A stretch of 64,000 bases of DNA from Massilia sp. R2A-15 (GCF_030704305.1 NZ_CP131935.1:4650001-4714000); one strand, 5' to 3'; shown: positions 8,487 through 18,083, counted from the first letter of the stretch. A program made the numbers and translations. Notes: generated by a model from the letters alone, not told the origin.

Positions 8487-10151
8487 ATGTTACAGAATAA
8501 CCCCGAACTCAAAAGCAAGATCGACCAACTCTGGAATAAGTTCTGGAGCGGCGGCATCAGCAATCCGCTCACCGCCATCGAGCAAATCACCTACCTGCTG
8601 TTCATGAAACGGATCGATGAACTGGACCAGAAACGCCAAGCCGATGCCGAATGGACTGGTGAGAAATATGCCTCAAAGTTTGAAGGCGGCTGGATTCCAC
8701 CCGAATACCGTAGCCAGCAAGAGCCGGAAAAGTTCGCGATCGACAAGCGCACGTTGCGCTGGAGCGAATTCAAGCGCATGCAGGCCGAAGAGATGCTACA
8801 GCACGTGCAGGGAAAGGTGTTTCCCTTCCTCAAAGACCTGAATGGTGTGGAATCCAACTTCACGCACCACATGAAGAACGCCGTGTTCGTCATTCCCAAG
8901 CCGGCCTTGCTGGTAGAGGCAGCGAAAACCATCGACGAAATCTTCGAGATAATGGAGCGCGACTCGCGCGAGAACGGTCAGGCCTTTCAGGACATCCAAG
9001 GCGATGTCTATGAAATGCTGTTGTCGGAGATTGCCACCGCCGGTAAGAACGGCCAGTTCCGTACCCCGCGCCACATTATCAAGCTCATGGCCGACCTAGT
9101 GCAGCCGCAGCTAGGCCACAAGATCGCCGACCCGGCCTGTGGCTCCGGCGGCTTCCTGCTCGGGGCCTATCAGTACATTGTCACCCAGCTCGCCATCAAG
9201 GCCGGTACAACCGACCTCAAACCCGATGAAGATGGCTTTGTGCGCACCTCGGTCGCTGCCGCCCTTACCGAGAAAGCTCAATCCATTCTAGCCAGCTCGC
9301 TGTGGGGTTACGACATCGACGCCACCATGGTTCGCCTGGGACTGATGAACCTGATGATGCACGGCATTGACGAACCGCACATCGACTACAGGGACACTCT
9401 CAGCAAGAGCTATACGGAGGAATCTGAGTACGACATCGTGATGGCCAACCCGCCCTTCACCGGCAGCATCGACAAGGGCGACATTAGCGAAAACCTGCAG
9501 CTAGGCACCACCAAGACCGAGCTACTGTTTGTCGAGAACATCTATCGCCTACTGAAGAAAGGCGGCACCGCCTGCGTGATCGTGCCGCAGGGGGTGCTGT
9601 TCGGCTCCGGCAGCGCGTTCAAGACGCTGCGCCAGCTGCTGGTGGAGCGTTGTGACCTCAAGGCCGTCATTACCCTGCCCAGTGGCGTATTCAAACCGTA
9701 TGCCGGGGTTAGCACTGCCATCCTGCTGTTCACCAAGGTCTGGGGGCCGAAAGACAAGGTGACCCAACCCGCTACCGAACACGTCTGGTTCTATGAGATG
9801 GCCGCCGACGGCTATTCGCTGGACGACAGGCGTAGCAAGCAGGAAGGCAATGGCGACCTGCAAGACATCATCGCCAAATACTATGGCCGTAGTCCTGCCA
9901 CTGACACCGACCGTACGGCGAAATGCTTCATAGTGCCGCGCACTGAGATTGCCGAGGAGAAGAACAACTACGACCTCTCACTCTCCCGTTACAAAACTGA
10001 GTTGTTCGAAGAAGTGCGCTACGACGCGCCTGGCGTGATTCTCGATCGACTCATTCAAGCCGAGGTGGGCGATGTGGACGAAGCGGAACTCGCCGCAATA
10101 CAAGGTGGCATCGTGCGCGAGCTACTGGAATTGAAGGGAATGGTAGGATGA
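8487..10151 (+). CDS. hsdM: type I restriction-modification DNA methyltransferase subunit
   Basis: 554 residues, an adenine-N6 methyltransferase. It has an N-terminal HsdM helical domain (about 5-145), the SAM-binding motif PACGSGGF near residue 216, and the catalytic NPPF at 321-324. With HsdS it forms the methylase, and with HsdR the restriction complex. A short AAGG lies just before the ATG. Its stop overlaps the start of hsdS by 4 bases (ATGA), so the M:S ratio is probably set by translational coupling. No disruption is seen. Confidence 0.96.
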   Translation: MLQNNPELKSKIDQLWNKFWSGGISNPLTAIEQITYLLFMKRIDELDQKRQADAEWTGEKYASKFEGGWIPPEYRSQQEPEKFAIDKRTLRWSEFKRMQAEEMLQHVQGKVFPFLKDLNGVESNFTHHMKNAVFVIPKPALLVEAAKTIDEIFEIMERDSRENGQAFQDIQGDVYEMLLSEIATAGKNGQFRTPRHIIKLMADLVQPQLGHKIADPACGSGGFLLGAYQYIVTQLAIKAGTTDLKPDEDGFVRTSVAAALTEKAQSILASSLWGYDIDATMVRLGLMNLMMHGIDEPHIDYRDTLSKSYTEESEYDIVMANPPFTGSIDKGDISENLQLGTTKTELLFVENIYRLLKKGGTACVIVPQGVLFGSGSAFKTLRQLLVERCDLKAVITLPSGVFKPYAGVSTAILLFTKVWGPKDKVTQPATEHVWFYEMAADGYSLDDRRSKQEGNGDLQDIIAKYYGRSPATDTDRTAKCFIVPRTEIAEEKNNYDLSLSRYKTELFEEVRYDAPGVILDRLIQAEVGDVDEAELAAIQGGIVRELLELKGMVG

Positions 10152-11458
10152 GCTGGGAAGCCAAACCACTGAGAGAAATCTTGGATCAGTCTGGTCGTGA
10201 CCGTGCTGGTAATCAAGACTTGCCGGTGCTTTCAATAACAATGAGACACGGATTAGTAGACCAAGCAGAAAAGTTCAAAAAGCGTGTCGCCAGTTCGGAT
10301 ACGTCGAGCTACCGCATTGCATACAAAAATGAGCTAGTTGTTGGCTTTCCAATCGATGAGGGCGTCATCGGATTTCAGACCAAATATCCAGCTGGGATCG
10401 TCAGCCCGGCCTATGACGTGTGGAGGCTTAAGAATGCGGGAGGTTGCCACATTCCTTATCTAGAGCGCTATCTGCGGTCGTCCCAAGCAAGAAGTCTTTA
10501 CGCATTGCGCATGCAGGGCGCTGTCGCGCGCAGACGGAGCCTAACAAAAGCGGACTTTCTCGCGCTAGAAGTTCCGTTCCCCTCTCTGGATCACCAAATC
10601 CGCATTGCCCATCTGCTCGGCAAAGTGGAGGGACTAATCTCTAAGCGCAAACTACGCCTTCAACAACTCGATGACCTGCTCAAGAGTGCATTTCTGGAGA
10701 TGTTTGGTGATCCAGTAGTTAATCCAAAACGATGGCCTAATCTTGGACTTGGGGCGGCTCTAACATTCATGCAGTATGGGCCGCGCTTTTATAACGAATC
10801 CTATTCGGCAGAGGGCACCAGAATTGTTCGCATTACCGACCTAAATGAAAATGGTGATCTCGACTTCTTGGCAATGCCAAAACTAACCGTTACTGAGGAA
10901 GAGCGAAAAAAATTCTTACTGCAACCAGGAGACCTAATCTTCGCGAGAACCGGGGCGACGGTAGGAAAGGTCGCATTGATCGGGCCTAACGACCCGCCTG
11001 CTATCGCGGGCGCGTACTTCATAGTTATGCGGTTCAAGAAGACACTTGCTCCGCTGTACGTGCGATCTGTTCTGACTTCCAAATCTGTGCGCGCGATTAT
11101 TGGGGAACGATCTCGTCAGGCTGCACAACCAAATTTTAGCGGTCCCGGTCTGCGCCAACTTCCAATGCCAATACCGCCAATGGAATTGCAGCAAGAGTTC
11201 GCCGAACTTTCCGACAAGGTAGCAAATCTTAGAGCGCACTATCAACATAGCCTAACTGATCTCGAAGTCCTCTACGGTGCGCTTTGCCAGCAGGCCTTCA
11301 AGGGGGAACTGGATCTGTCACGCGTTTGTATGCCGGATACACAACCAGAGAAAGCAAAAACCGTGATATTAAAATCCTTCCATACTCATGCCGAACAAGG
11401 CCTAGCCATCAACTTACCTGACACTGACAATTTGCTGGGAGCGCTTGAGAACGTTTAG
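10148..11458 (+). CDS. hsdS: type I restriction-modification specificity subunit
   Basis: 436 residues with two target recognition domains (about 1-155 and 195-355). They are separated by a conserved helical spacer (RIAHLLGKVEGLISKRK) and closed by a second one (ELSDKVANLRAHY). Each recognition domain reads half of a bipartite target. The second has the usual LLQPGDLIFARTG phrase. The recognition sequence cannot be read from the protein. Composition is more AT-rich than hsdR and hsdM, common for exchangeable specificity genes. The frame is complete, with a 36-residue extension after the second spacer. Confidence 0.94.
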   Translation: MSWEAKPLREILDQSGRDRAGNQDLPVLSITMRHGLVDQAEKFKKRVASSDTSSYRIAYKNELVVGFPIDEGVIGFQTKYPAGIVSPAYDVWRLKNAGGCHIPYLERYLRSSQARSLYALRMQGAVARRRSLTKADFLALEVPFPSLDHQIRIAHLLGKVEGLISKRKLRLQQLDDLLKSAFLEMFGDPVVNPKRWPNLGLGAALTFMQYGPRFYNESYSAEGTRIVRITDLNENGDLDFLAMPKLTVTEEERKKFLLQPGDLIFARTGATVGKVALIGPNDPPAIAGAYFIVMRFKKTLAPLYVRSVLTSKSVRAIIGERSRQAAQPNFSGPGLRQLPMPIPPMELQQEFAELSDKVANLRAHYQHSLTDLEVLYGALCQQAFKGELDLSRVCMPDTQPEKAKTVILKSFHTHAEQGLAINLPDTDNLLGALENV

Positions 11459-12326
11459 GCACGAAGATCATTGATCTCGCAGTGGTAGGAAGCCTATAGC
11501 CGCCAATTGGATGACTCCCCGATTTCGGTACAGCACTTCATGGCGGCTGCGCAGACTCGATTCGCGGAATTGCACCCCAACAACGACTTCGCGCTGGACG
11601 CCAACGATCACGAGCGCATAAAGGCATAGTTGTTCCAGGCACGTGGAAACTGCTGCGCCTGAAAATCACTGACTCGGCAGGCTTTCGCAGCCTGCGCGCA
11701 CCAATGACGGCGCCTACGTCAGGGGGCCACTAGGACAAACCATTGGACGCGATCACTGTGCTCTCCCTGTTCGGAATGTCCCGATGCGGTTGCAGTTAGG
11801 CGAGCTGGCACCGGCAGATCCCAGGACACGGGCGACACTGTCGACGCGCCGCCGCAGAAAGCGGACCTGCGCTGTGACATATCCTGCAATGCCGACATTT
11901 AAACTAGCGGCGAACATGTTCGCCGCGCTGCTAGTTAAGGTGGCCGAATTCTATTCCGCCGCATCAATTAATTCTGCAAGCGGAAGTGGTGGCTGGCGGT
12001 TTGGCGCCGCCGTCACAACGAAAATCACCGGCGTTACGATTAGACGCGGATTGCTGGCGCAGGTTGGACGGTTTGGCACGGCGGGACATGTCCGGCGATG
12101 CCAAAATCGGGCCAGGCGGCGGCCTATTACGCTGGCTTGTGTTAGTTGCCTATGGGCGCGGGACGGGTGCAGGCGCGGCACTGACCGAGGCCGAGCGTGC
12201 TTGTGACGCGGGCCGCCTACAAATTACTCGGTTCCGAACGCGCGCGTATATGAGAGCACAGTAGCTGGCGATTGGCGTGTCGTTCAATCCTGACGGTTCC
12301 TGATCGCCGTGATTTGTGTATGGAAA
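11459..12326. other. decayed intergenic stretch between hsdS and abi gene
   Basis: About 870 bp with no intact gene I can support. It contains one coding-like tail (11489-11629, listed separately) and open stretches around 11784-12264 on both strands that lack ribosome binding sites and recognisable motifs. It looks like fragmented mobile DNA. Confidence 0.45.
11489..11629 (+). pseudogene. C-terminal fragment, unidentified
   Basis: A frame opening after TAG 11486-11488 reads EAYSRQLDDSPISVQHFM, then AAAQTRFAELHPNNDF, then ALDANDHERIKA and stops at 11627-11629. The even, acidic composition looks like genuine protein sequence without a start. I do not recognise the family. Confidence 0.35.
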
Positions 12327-13298
12327 TCACTTCCAAAAATTCATTTCACGCCAGTCGCCCGGAAATCCCGCAGCTTGAAGGTCGACCAGATCGCTAACTG
12401 GAAACCTAGCGCATAGGTCAATCAGCCGGGGCGTCCAGCCATACTGTGGGGCAATACGGTCAAGCATTGATTTGATGACGCAGAGCGTCCCGTAAACGCG
12501 CGTTTGAGCTTGGTCGTTCCCTGTGAGGTGATGCAGGTAGTGATGAGGCTGGGAGGGCGGAAAGCCTGGGCGTTCGATAATATTGCGATTCCAAAGGCGG
12601 GAATGGTGCGCACTCACGTTTCGCACGAAGTTCACTGCGCGGAGCCAAGAAACAAGGTATTTCGCTTCATTAAGTCCGTATTTGCGCGCAATGTACGACT
12701 GGTCCTTGTATCGCATCCCTGCGAAAAATTTGGAAAGAAGCCCAAAATCCCATACTTCCGTTACCACCCAAATGGGCATTCGGCCCCCATAGTGCGCCGA
12801 ATGGTGTTTAACGAAGTCTTCTTTCTGCGCGCGGCGTAGCACGGCATTGAGTCTTTCGGCCCAGTCTTCGTAGGCAGTTTGGCCGGTACGCGGATTGACC
12901 TGGTTGCAAAACTTAGAGTCGAGTTCGGAATGAACTTCGTGTGCGAGGCGATGTCGCTGACCAAGGCGATGCGCAATGTCTGATCGTACTGCAACCTCAA
13001 TGCGTTCTACCGCATCCAAGACCAGGAGCCGCAGTTCTCGATCAAACTCGTAGAGGCACTCAACCAGCTCGAGACTAGTGCCGACCTGGAACTCATCCTG
13101 CCGCCCAAGTTTGCCCCGTGGCTGTGTTTTGCGGAGCGGATAAAAATATCCCGACAGGCGATAGTACCCTAATCGCACAAGGGTCGCCTCTGCCACTGCA
13201 TCATCTGCGATAGTCATCCCGCGGCTCTTCAGCAGGACGACCTGCTCTGGAACCGTCAGGTGAAACTTAATATTAGAGTGAGTGGCGATTTGGTTCAT
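12327..13298 (-). CDS. Abi_2 family (AbiD/AbiF-like) HEPN abortive-infection protein
   Basis: 323 residues from the ATG at 13298. Family signs are LTVPEQVVLLKSRGM near the N-terminus, YYRLSGYFYPLR, the helical VERIEVAVRSDIAH, and EVWDFGLLSKFF. It carries the HEPN RNase signature RNVSAH (R226 to H231, RxxxxH). Such proteins cut RNA, probably tRNA or mRNA, and arrest growth on phage infection. The frame can be extended 37 residues upstream, but that part is the promoter-distal leader with a strong stem-loop, so I place the start at 13298. There GGGGGA, 10-15 bases before the ATG, serves as a Shine-Dalgarno and is also the 3' arm of the stem. It lies beside a type I restriction system and tRNA-Thr. 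Confidence 0.85.
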   Translation of the reverse strand: MNQIATHSNIKFHLTVPEQVVLLKSRGMTIADDAVAEATLVRLGYYRLSGYFYPLRKTQPRGKLGRQDEFQVGTSLELVECLYEFDRELRLLVLDAVERIEVAVRSDIAHRLGQRHRLAHEVHSELDSKFCNQVNPRTGQTAYEDWAERLNAVLRRAQKEDFVKHHSAHYGGRMPIWVVTEVWDFGLLSKFFAGMRYKDQSYIARKYGLNEAKYLVSWLRAVNFVRNVSAHHSRLWNRNIIERPGFPPSQPHHYLHHLTGNDQAQTRVYGTLCVIKSMLDRIAPQYGWTPRLIDLCARFPVSDLVDLQAAGFPGDWREMNFWK

Positions 13299-13361
13299 AA
13301 ATGAGAAATCCCCCACTTGAGACACCGACACATGATCGGGCACAGAGGAGGGGGACTTATT
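13299..13361 (-). ncRNA. structured leader, candidate abiF-type RNA
   Basis: The transcript from the promoter upstream would begin near 13361. TCCCCC (13355-13350) pairs with GGGGGA (13314-13309), enclosing a second hairpin CCGA/TCGG (minus strand 13339-13336 with 13328-13325, loop of 7). The 3' arm GGGGGA is the only Shine-Dalgarno-like sequence before the abi ATG at 13298, so the fold would hide it. A conserved 'abiF RNA motif' upstream of abiF-type genes has been described by comparative genomics. I cannot test the match here, so assignment to that family is inference from position and compact shape. Confidence 0.5.
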
Positions 13362-13368
13362 GCAATAA

Positions 13369-13397
13369 AGTATGCCATCAGCTCGGTCGCTTGTCCA
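13369..13397 (-). promoter_or_regulatory. sigma70-type promoter for the abi leader and gene
   Basis: The minus strand shows TGGACA (13397-13392), a 17-bp spacer, and CATACT (13374-13369) preceded by TGG, i.e. an extended -10. Predicted start is near 13361, which gives a leader of about 63 nt. It reads directly into the stem-loop. Confidence 0.6.
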
Positions 13398-13563
13398 CGA
13401 AAATTTCAATCGTATCGCAAATCATAACGACAACTTAGAACATTTTGTTCGATTGCTTCAGTGGAATTGTTTCATGACGCCTAGTTCATCAGTGTTTTCA
13501 GCGAGCATGATACTTGCCAGTCCGCCGGAAAACCTACACGGCGCCTACACGAGCAAATAAATG

Positions 13564-13591
13564 AAAAAGCCCAACTGGTTAGAGTTGGGCT
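13564..13591 (-). terminator. rho-independent terminator of the tRNA-Thr transcript
   Basis: On the minus strand AGCCCAAC pairs with GTTGGGCT (plus coordinates 13584-13591 and 13568-13575) with an 8-nt loop and is followed by a run of five T. It lies 17 bp past the tRNA 3' end and separates it from the abi promoter. Confidence 0.75.
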
Positions 13592-13607
13592 AAGTTCTTG
13601 ATTTTTA

Positions 13608-13683
<76 letters not shown>

Positions 13684-13702
13684 GTGAGGCAGGATTATAC
13701 CG

Positions 13703-14194
13703 CTATTTGATAACGGTCAGCGTAGGCCGGCCGCCTTTTTTGGGCGGGTCGTTGGGATCGTCGGGAATCTGCGACACCTCGGCGGCAGGCTTTTCGGCCG
13801 CCGCGCTCGGCACCGCGGCCAGCGCCGGGGCAGGGGCCGCCGCAGCGTCCGCAGACGCCGGCGCAGGGTTCTCGGCCGCCGTCGTGGTCACTTCGAACGC
13901 CATGCCCTGGCCGTTCTCGTTCGCATAGATCGCCAGCACGTTTTGCACCGGCACGTAAATTTCGCGCGAGACGCCGCCGAAGCGCGCGTGGAAGCGCACC
14001 GCGTCGTTGTCCATCTTCAGCCCCGAGGTGGCGCCGAAGCTGATGTTGAGCACGATTTCGCCCTTCTTCACGTATTCCATCGGCACCGTCGTGGCGGCGT
14101 CGACCTTCACCGCCAGGTAGGGCGTGAAGCCGCTGTCGGTACACCATTCGTAGATGGCGCGCAGCATGTAGGGTTTGGTTGAGATGTCAGGCAT
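13703..14194 (-). CDS. sspB: ClpXP adaptor SspB
   Basis: 163 residues from ATG 14194 (MPDISTKPYML). SspB tethers ssrA-tagged proteins to ClpXP. The N-terminal dimer/substrate domain (about 1-110) includes FTPYLAVKVD and EIVLNISFGAT. A long Ala/Pro-rich linker follows, and the last residues GGRPTLTVIK match the ClpX-binding tail of the family. The frame extends 26 codons upstream, but that part is not SspB-like. It lies 88 bp downstream of sspA on the same strand, the usual sspA-sspB pair. Confidence 0.93.
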   Translation of the reverse strand: MPDISTKPYMLRAIYEWCTDSGFTPYLAVKVDAATTVPMEYVKKGEIVLNISFGATSGLKMDNDAVRFHARFGGVSREIYVPVQNVLAIYANENGQGMAFEVTTTAAENPAPASADAAAAPAPALAAVPSAAAEKPAAEVSQIPDDPNDPPKKGGRPTLTVIK

Positions 14195-14282
14195 GTTCTG
14201 GGATGAGAGTGTTACGGATTTGCACGCCAGTCTACTGCGATTCGCCGTTCGGCGTCGCCCGCTGGCGTGCAAAATGCTGCAA

Positions 14283-14894
14283 TTAACGGCGCATGACCTT
14301 TTCGGACGGGGTCAGCGCTTCGATGTAGGCCGGACGCGAGAAGATGCGCTCGGCGTACTTCATCAGCGGCGCGGCCGTCTTCGACAGTTCGATGCCGTAG
14401 TGGTCGAGGCGCCACAGCAGCGGCGCAACAGCCACGTCGAGCATCGAGAATTCGTCGCCCAGCATGTACTTGTTCTTCAGGAACAGCGGCGCGAGCGTGG
14501 TCAGGCGATCGCGAATTTCCGCACGCGCCTTGTCGTGGCTCTTGTCGTTGGCCTTGGCGCGCTCGCTCTCGAGCACGTGCACGTGCACGAACAGCTCTTT
14601 CTCGAAATTGAACAGCATCAGGCGGGCGCGCGCGCGCATCAGCGGGTCGGCCGGCATCAGCTGCGGGTGCGGGAAGCGCTCGTCGATGTACTCGTTGATG
14701 ATGTTCGATTCGTACAGGATCAGCTCGCGCTCGACCAGGATCGGCACCTGGCCGTACGGGTTCATCGTCGAAATGTCTTCCGGCTTGTTGAACAGGTCGA
14801 CGTCGCGCACCTCAAAATCCATGCCCTTTTCGAACAGGACCAGGCGGCAGCGTTGGGAGAATGGGCACGTGGTGCCGGAGTAGAGAACCATCAT
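14283..14894 (-). CDS. sspA: stringent starvation protein A (GST-fold RNA polymerase partner)
   Basis: 203 residues. SspA has a glutathione S-transferase fold without the usual catalysis and binds sigma70 RNA polymerase in stationary phase and acid stress. The N-terminal thioredoxin-like part begins MVLYSGTTCPFSQRCR and continues with the GQVPILVERELILYES signature; the C-terminal half is helical. Two ATG codons stand in tandem (14894 and 14891) after AAGGAA. It follows petC by about 90 bp, with a terminator-like hairpin between. Confidence 0.93.
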   Translation of the reverse strand: MMVLYSGTTCPFSQRCRLVLFEKGMDFEVRDVDLFNKPEDISTMNPYGQVPILVERELILYESNIINEYIDERFPHPQLMPADPLMRARARLMLFNFEKELFVHVHVLESERAKANDKSHDKARAEIRDRLTTLAPLFLKNKYMLGDEFSMLDVAVAPLLWRLDHYGIELSKTAAPLMKYAERIFSRPAYIEALTPSEKVMRR

Positions 14895-14952
14895 GGTTTA
14901 TAGTTCCTTAGAAACAAAGGGGGTGACACGACGCGCGCTCACCCCAAAATGA

Positions 14953-14977
14953 TCGCCCGCGAAACCGACGCGGGCGA
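14953..14977 (-). terminator. terminator after the bc1 operon
   Basis: TCGCCCGCG (14953-14961) pairs with CGCGGGCGA (14969-14977), loop of 7. On the minus strand the hairpin is followed by TCATTTT. It stands 9 bp past the petC stop and before sspA, so sspA may have its own start or depend on read-through. Confidence 0.6.
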
Positions 14978-14985
14978 GAAAAACC

Positions 14986-15747
14986 TTACTTGACTTCTTT
15001 CCAGTAAGACGCAGACAGGCGCCAGCACAACACGGAGAACAGCGACAGGAACAACAGCACCCAGACGCCCAGGCGCTTGCGCGTGCCCTGGGCCGGCTCG
15101 GCCATCCACTCGAGATAGCCAACCAGGTCGGCCGTCGCGGTGTCGAATTCGGTGGCGCTCATCACGCCTGGGGCTACCGTTTCATAGCCACCGAACTTGT
15201 GCACGGTCTTCGTGTGATCGTGCGGGTCTTTTTCTTCCACCATCTTGACCGTGCGCACGCCTTGCAATTGCCACATTGCATGCGGCATCGCCACATTCGG
15301 CAACACCATGTTGTTCCAGCCGGTCGGACGGGTGTCGTCCTTGTAGAAACTGCGCAGGTAAGTATACAGGTAGTCGCCGCCGGTGCCCGCGCCGGACGCT
15401 TTTGCCCGCGCGATCACCGACAAATCCGGCGGCACCGCGCCGAACCAGGCCTTGGCGTCGGCCGGCTTGAGCGCCGTGGTCATCATGTCGCCCACTTTTT
15501 CGCCCGAGAACAGCAGGTTGGCCTTGATCTGGTCTTCGGTCAGCCCCAGGTCCTTCAGGCGGTTGTAGCGCATGGCGGACGCCGAGTGGCAGTTCAGGCA
15601 GTAGTTGACGAACAGCTTGGCGCCGTTTTGCAGCGACGACAGGCTGGCGCGCTCCGGCGCCTTGTCGAGCGGGAAGCCGCCTTCATTGGCGAAGGCCAAG
15701 CCTGGCAGCAGCGCCAGGAGTGCAATCATCTTCTTCGGAAAATTCAT
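14986..15747 (-). CDS. petC: ubiquinol-cytochrome c reductase, cytochrome c1
   Basis: 253 residues. Carries haem c and passes electrons from the Rieske protein to cytochrome c in the periplasm. A signal peptide (residues 1-20) precedes the mature part; the haem motif is CLNCH near residues 50-54. A C-terminal anchor helix (GVWVLLFLSLFSVLCW) lies at about 228-243. Third gene of the bc1 operon, 24 bp after petB. Confidence 0.95.
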   Translation of the reverse strand: MNFPKKMIALLALLPGLAFANEGGFPLDKAPERASLSSLQNGAKLFVNYCLNCHSASAMRYNRLKDLGLTEDQIKANLLFSGEKVGDMMTTALKPADAKAWFGAVPPDLSVIARAKASGAGTGGDYLYTYLRSFYKDDTRPTGWNNMVLPNVAMPHAMWQLQGVRTVKMVEEKDPHDHTKTVHKFGGYETVAPGVMSATEFDTATADLVGYLEWMAEPAQGTRKRLGVWVLLFLSLFSVLCWRLSASYWKEVK

Positions 15748-15771
15748 GTAAATGGTCCTTGATGTCGTCGA

Positions 15772-17184
15772 TTAGTGCGGATGGAACGTCACGCGCTTGG
15801 GCACCGGCTTGAAGGTGCCCATCGCGCTCCACCAAGGCATCAGCAGGAAGAAGCTGAAGTAGATCAGCGTGCACACCTGCGACACCACGCCGCCCGTCGG
15901 GCTCGGCGGCTGGGTACCGAGGTAGCCCAGGGTGATGAACGACAGGCCGAACACGATGTACACGTACTTGTGCCAGTCCGGACGATAGCGGATCGACTTG
16001 ACCGGCGAGTGGTCCAGCCACGGCAGGAAGGCGATGATCACCACCGACGAGCCGAACAGCACCACGCCCCAGAACTTGGCGTCGAGGATCTGCGGCAGCA
16101 TGCCGATGATCATCAGGATGGCGATCACCGCGATCACCACCTTGGTCAGGAACGACAGGCGCGCCTTGAGCCAGATGAAGGCGACATAGGCGGCCACGGC
16201 GGCCATCAGCACGTACATGAAGTCGGCCGTGGTGGCGCGCAGCACCGAGTAGAACGGCGTGAAGTACCAGGTCGGCGCGATGTGCAGCGGCGTCTTGAGC
16301 GAGTCGGCCGGGATGAAGTTGTTGTACTCCAGGAAGTAGCCGCCCATCTCCGGCGCGAAGAAGATCACCGCCGAGAAGATCACCAGGAATACCGAAACGC
16401 CGAACAGGTCGTGGAAGGTGTAGTAAGGATGCGACGGCACGGCGTCCAGCGGATGGCCGTCCGGTCCCAGCGTTTCCTTCACTTCGATGCCGTCCGGATT
16501 GTTCGAGCCCACTTCGTGCAGCGCGATCAGGTGCGCCACCACCAGGCCCAGGATCACCAGCGGAATGGCGATCACGTGGAAGGCGAAGAAGCGGTTCAGG
16601 GTCGCGTCGGAGACCACGTAGTCGCCGCGGATCCACAGCGACAGGTCAGGCCCGATCAGCGGAATGGCGCCGAACAGGTTGACGATCACCTGGGCGCCCC
16701 AGTACGACATCTGGCCCCATGGCAGCAGGTAGCCGAAGAAGGCCTCGGCCATCAGCGCCAGGAAGATGGCGAAGCCGAACAGCCAGATCAGTTCGCGTGG
16801 CTTGCGGTACGAGCCGTACAGCAGGCCGCGCGTCATGTGCAGGTAGACCACGATGAAGAAGGCCGACGCGCCGGTCGAGTGCATGTAGCGCACCAGCCAG
16901 CCCCACGGCACCTCGCGCATGATGTATTCGACCGAGCCGAAGGCCAGGTTCGAGTCCGGCTTGTAGTGCATGGTCAGGAAGATGCCGGTGACGATCTGCA
17001 GCACCAGGATCAGCGTGGCCAGGATGCCGAAGATGTACCAGAAGTTGAAGTTCTTCGGGGCGTAGTACTTGCCCCACTGGTCGTTCCACAGCTTGGTCAG
17101 CGGGAAGCGGTCGTCGATCCAGCCCAGCGCCTTGACGCTGGCCGGCGCGTTGGCCGGGAATTTGGTTTCTTTAAAAGCTGCCAT
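15772..17184 (-). CDS. petB: ubiquinol-cytochrome c reductase, cytochrome b
   Basis: 470 residues, polytopic, with the haem-binding core in the first four helices (SGASAFFIVVYLHMTRG type region; GQMSYWGAQVI). It oxidises and reduces ubiquinol at two membrane sites. Where most relatives have PEWY in the ef loop, APEMGGYFLE is seen. The C-terminal extension after about residue 400 is typical of proteobacterial forms. It starts 1 bp after petA stops, so coupling is tight. Confidence 0.95.
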   Translation of the reverse strand: MAAFKETKFPANAPASVKALGWIDDRFPLTKLWNDQWGKYYAPKNFNFWYIFGILATLILVLQIVTGIFLTMHYKPDSNLAFGSVEYIMREVPWGWLVRYMHSTGASAFFIVVYLHMTRGLLYGSYRKPRELIWLFGFAIFLALMAEAFFGYLLPWGQMSYWGAQVIVNLFGAIPLIGPDLSLWIRGDYVVSDATLNRFFAFHVIAIPLVILGLVVAHLIALHEVGSNNPDGIEVKETLGPDGHPLDAVPSHPYYTFHDLFGVSVFLVIFSAVIFFAPEMGGYFLEYNNFIPADSLKTPLHIAPTWYFTPFYSVLRATTADFMYVLMAAVAAYVAFIWLKARLSFLTKVVIAVIAILMIIGMLPQILDAKFWGVVLFGSSVVIIAFLPWLDHSPVKSIRYRPDWHKYVYIVFGLSFITLGYLGTQPPSPTGGVVSQVCTLIYFSFFLLMPWWSAMGTFKPVPKRVTFHPH

Positions 17185-17185
17185 G

Positions 17186-17800
17186 TTATGCGTCGCCTTT
17201 CTCGTCGCGGCCGATCACGATGCGGTTGTCCGACAGATACATATACGGCGGCACGTCCAGGTTCGACGGCGCCGGCTTGTTCTTGAACACGCGCGCGGCG
17301 AGGTCGAAGGTGGAGCCATGGCATGGGCACAGGAAGCCGCCGGCCCAGTCGTCCGGCAGCGAAGGCTGGGCGCCTTCGGCAAAGCGCGACGACGGCGAGC
17401 AGCCCAGGTGCGAGCAGATCCCGACCACCACCAGCACTTCCTTGTGCTCGCTGCGCGACCGGGTTTCGTTTTTGGCGTAGGCCGGCATCTCGAGCTGGTA
17501 GATCTTGTCCGATTTCGGATCGGCGACCTTGTCGTCGTTCTTGGCCAGCGAGGCCATCATTTCGGGCGTGCGGCGCAGGATCCACACCGGCTTGCCGCGC
17601 CATTCCACCACTTTCATGGCGCCCGGAGCCACGTCCGAGATATCAACTTCTACCGGCGCGCCGGCCGCTTTGGCCCGCTCCGACGGCTGAAACGTACTGA
17701 CCAAGGCGCCTGCCGTGGCAAGCCCGACTACTCCTCCCGCCGCACAAGTGGCGGACAGCAACACGCGTCGGCCTGGATCGACCTGTTTTTCGTTACTCAT
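17186..17800 (-). CDS. petA: ubiquinol-cytochrome c reductase, Rieske iron-sulfur subunit
   Basis: 204 residues. An N-terminal twin-arginine type anchor (GRRVLLSATCAAGGVV) holds the protein in the membrane. The 2Fe-2S cluster ligands are in CSHLGC and CPCHGS. It carries electrons from ubiquinol to cytochrome c1. First gene of petABC; its start faces mscL across a 283-bp intergenic region that must contain the operon promoter. Confidence 0.95.
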   Translation of the reverse strand: MSNEKQVDPGRRVLLSATCAAGGVVGLATAGALVSTFQPSERAKAAGAPVEVDISDVAPGAMKVVEWRGKPVWILRRTPEMMASLAKNDDKVADPKSDKIYQLEMPAYAKNETRSRSEHKEVLVVVGICSHLGCSPSSRFAEGAQPSLPDDWAGGFLCPCHGSTFDLAARVFKNKPAPSNLDVPPYMYLSDNRIVIGRDEKGDA

Positions 17801-18083
17801 ACCAACCCCAATCAGTCAAAAATCGAAATCTCAGAAGCCTTGCAGAGCTCCTAGCAACCTTCGATTATAGGTGAACAGGAAAGCGAATTAAACAAAAATG
17901 TTGCTGTTCCCCTATTGGGGTGGATTGTTTGCATGTTTCCGTGCCGAAAACACCGTTAACGGCGGCCAAAATGGCGCTAACGGAGAATTTCGCGCCGGCG
18001 GGAACCCAAAGTCCGGGCCGGTTTCTAACATTTACATGTATGATTGAGAAGCATTTTTTACATCAACCTACAAGGAGCGAGCG

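Noticed and set aside
11784..12264. Overlapping frames of 76-140 residues on both strands
   Set aside because: No ribosome binding site, no recognisable motif, and composition suggests decayed DNA.
13299..13409. Extension of the Abi protein to an upstream ATG (360 residues)
   Set aside because: The extra 37 codons overlap the promoter-proximal stem-loop and lack family similarity; the start at 13298 has the ribosome binding site.
15775..17286. Long plus-strand frame over petB
   Set aside because: Low-complexity His/Arg/Val/Gln translation opposite a clear cytochrome b gene; a high-GC shadow.
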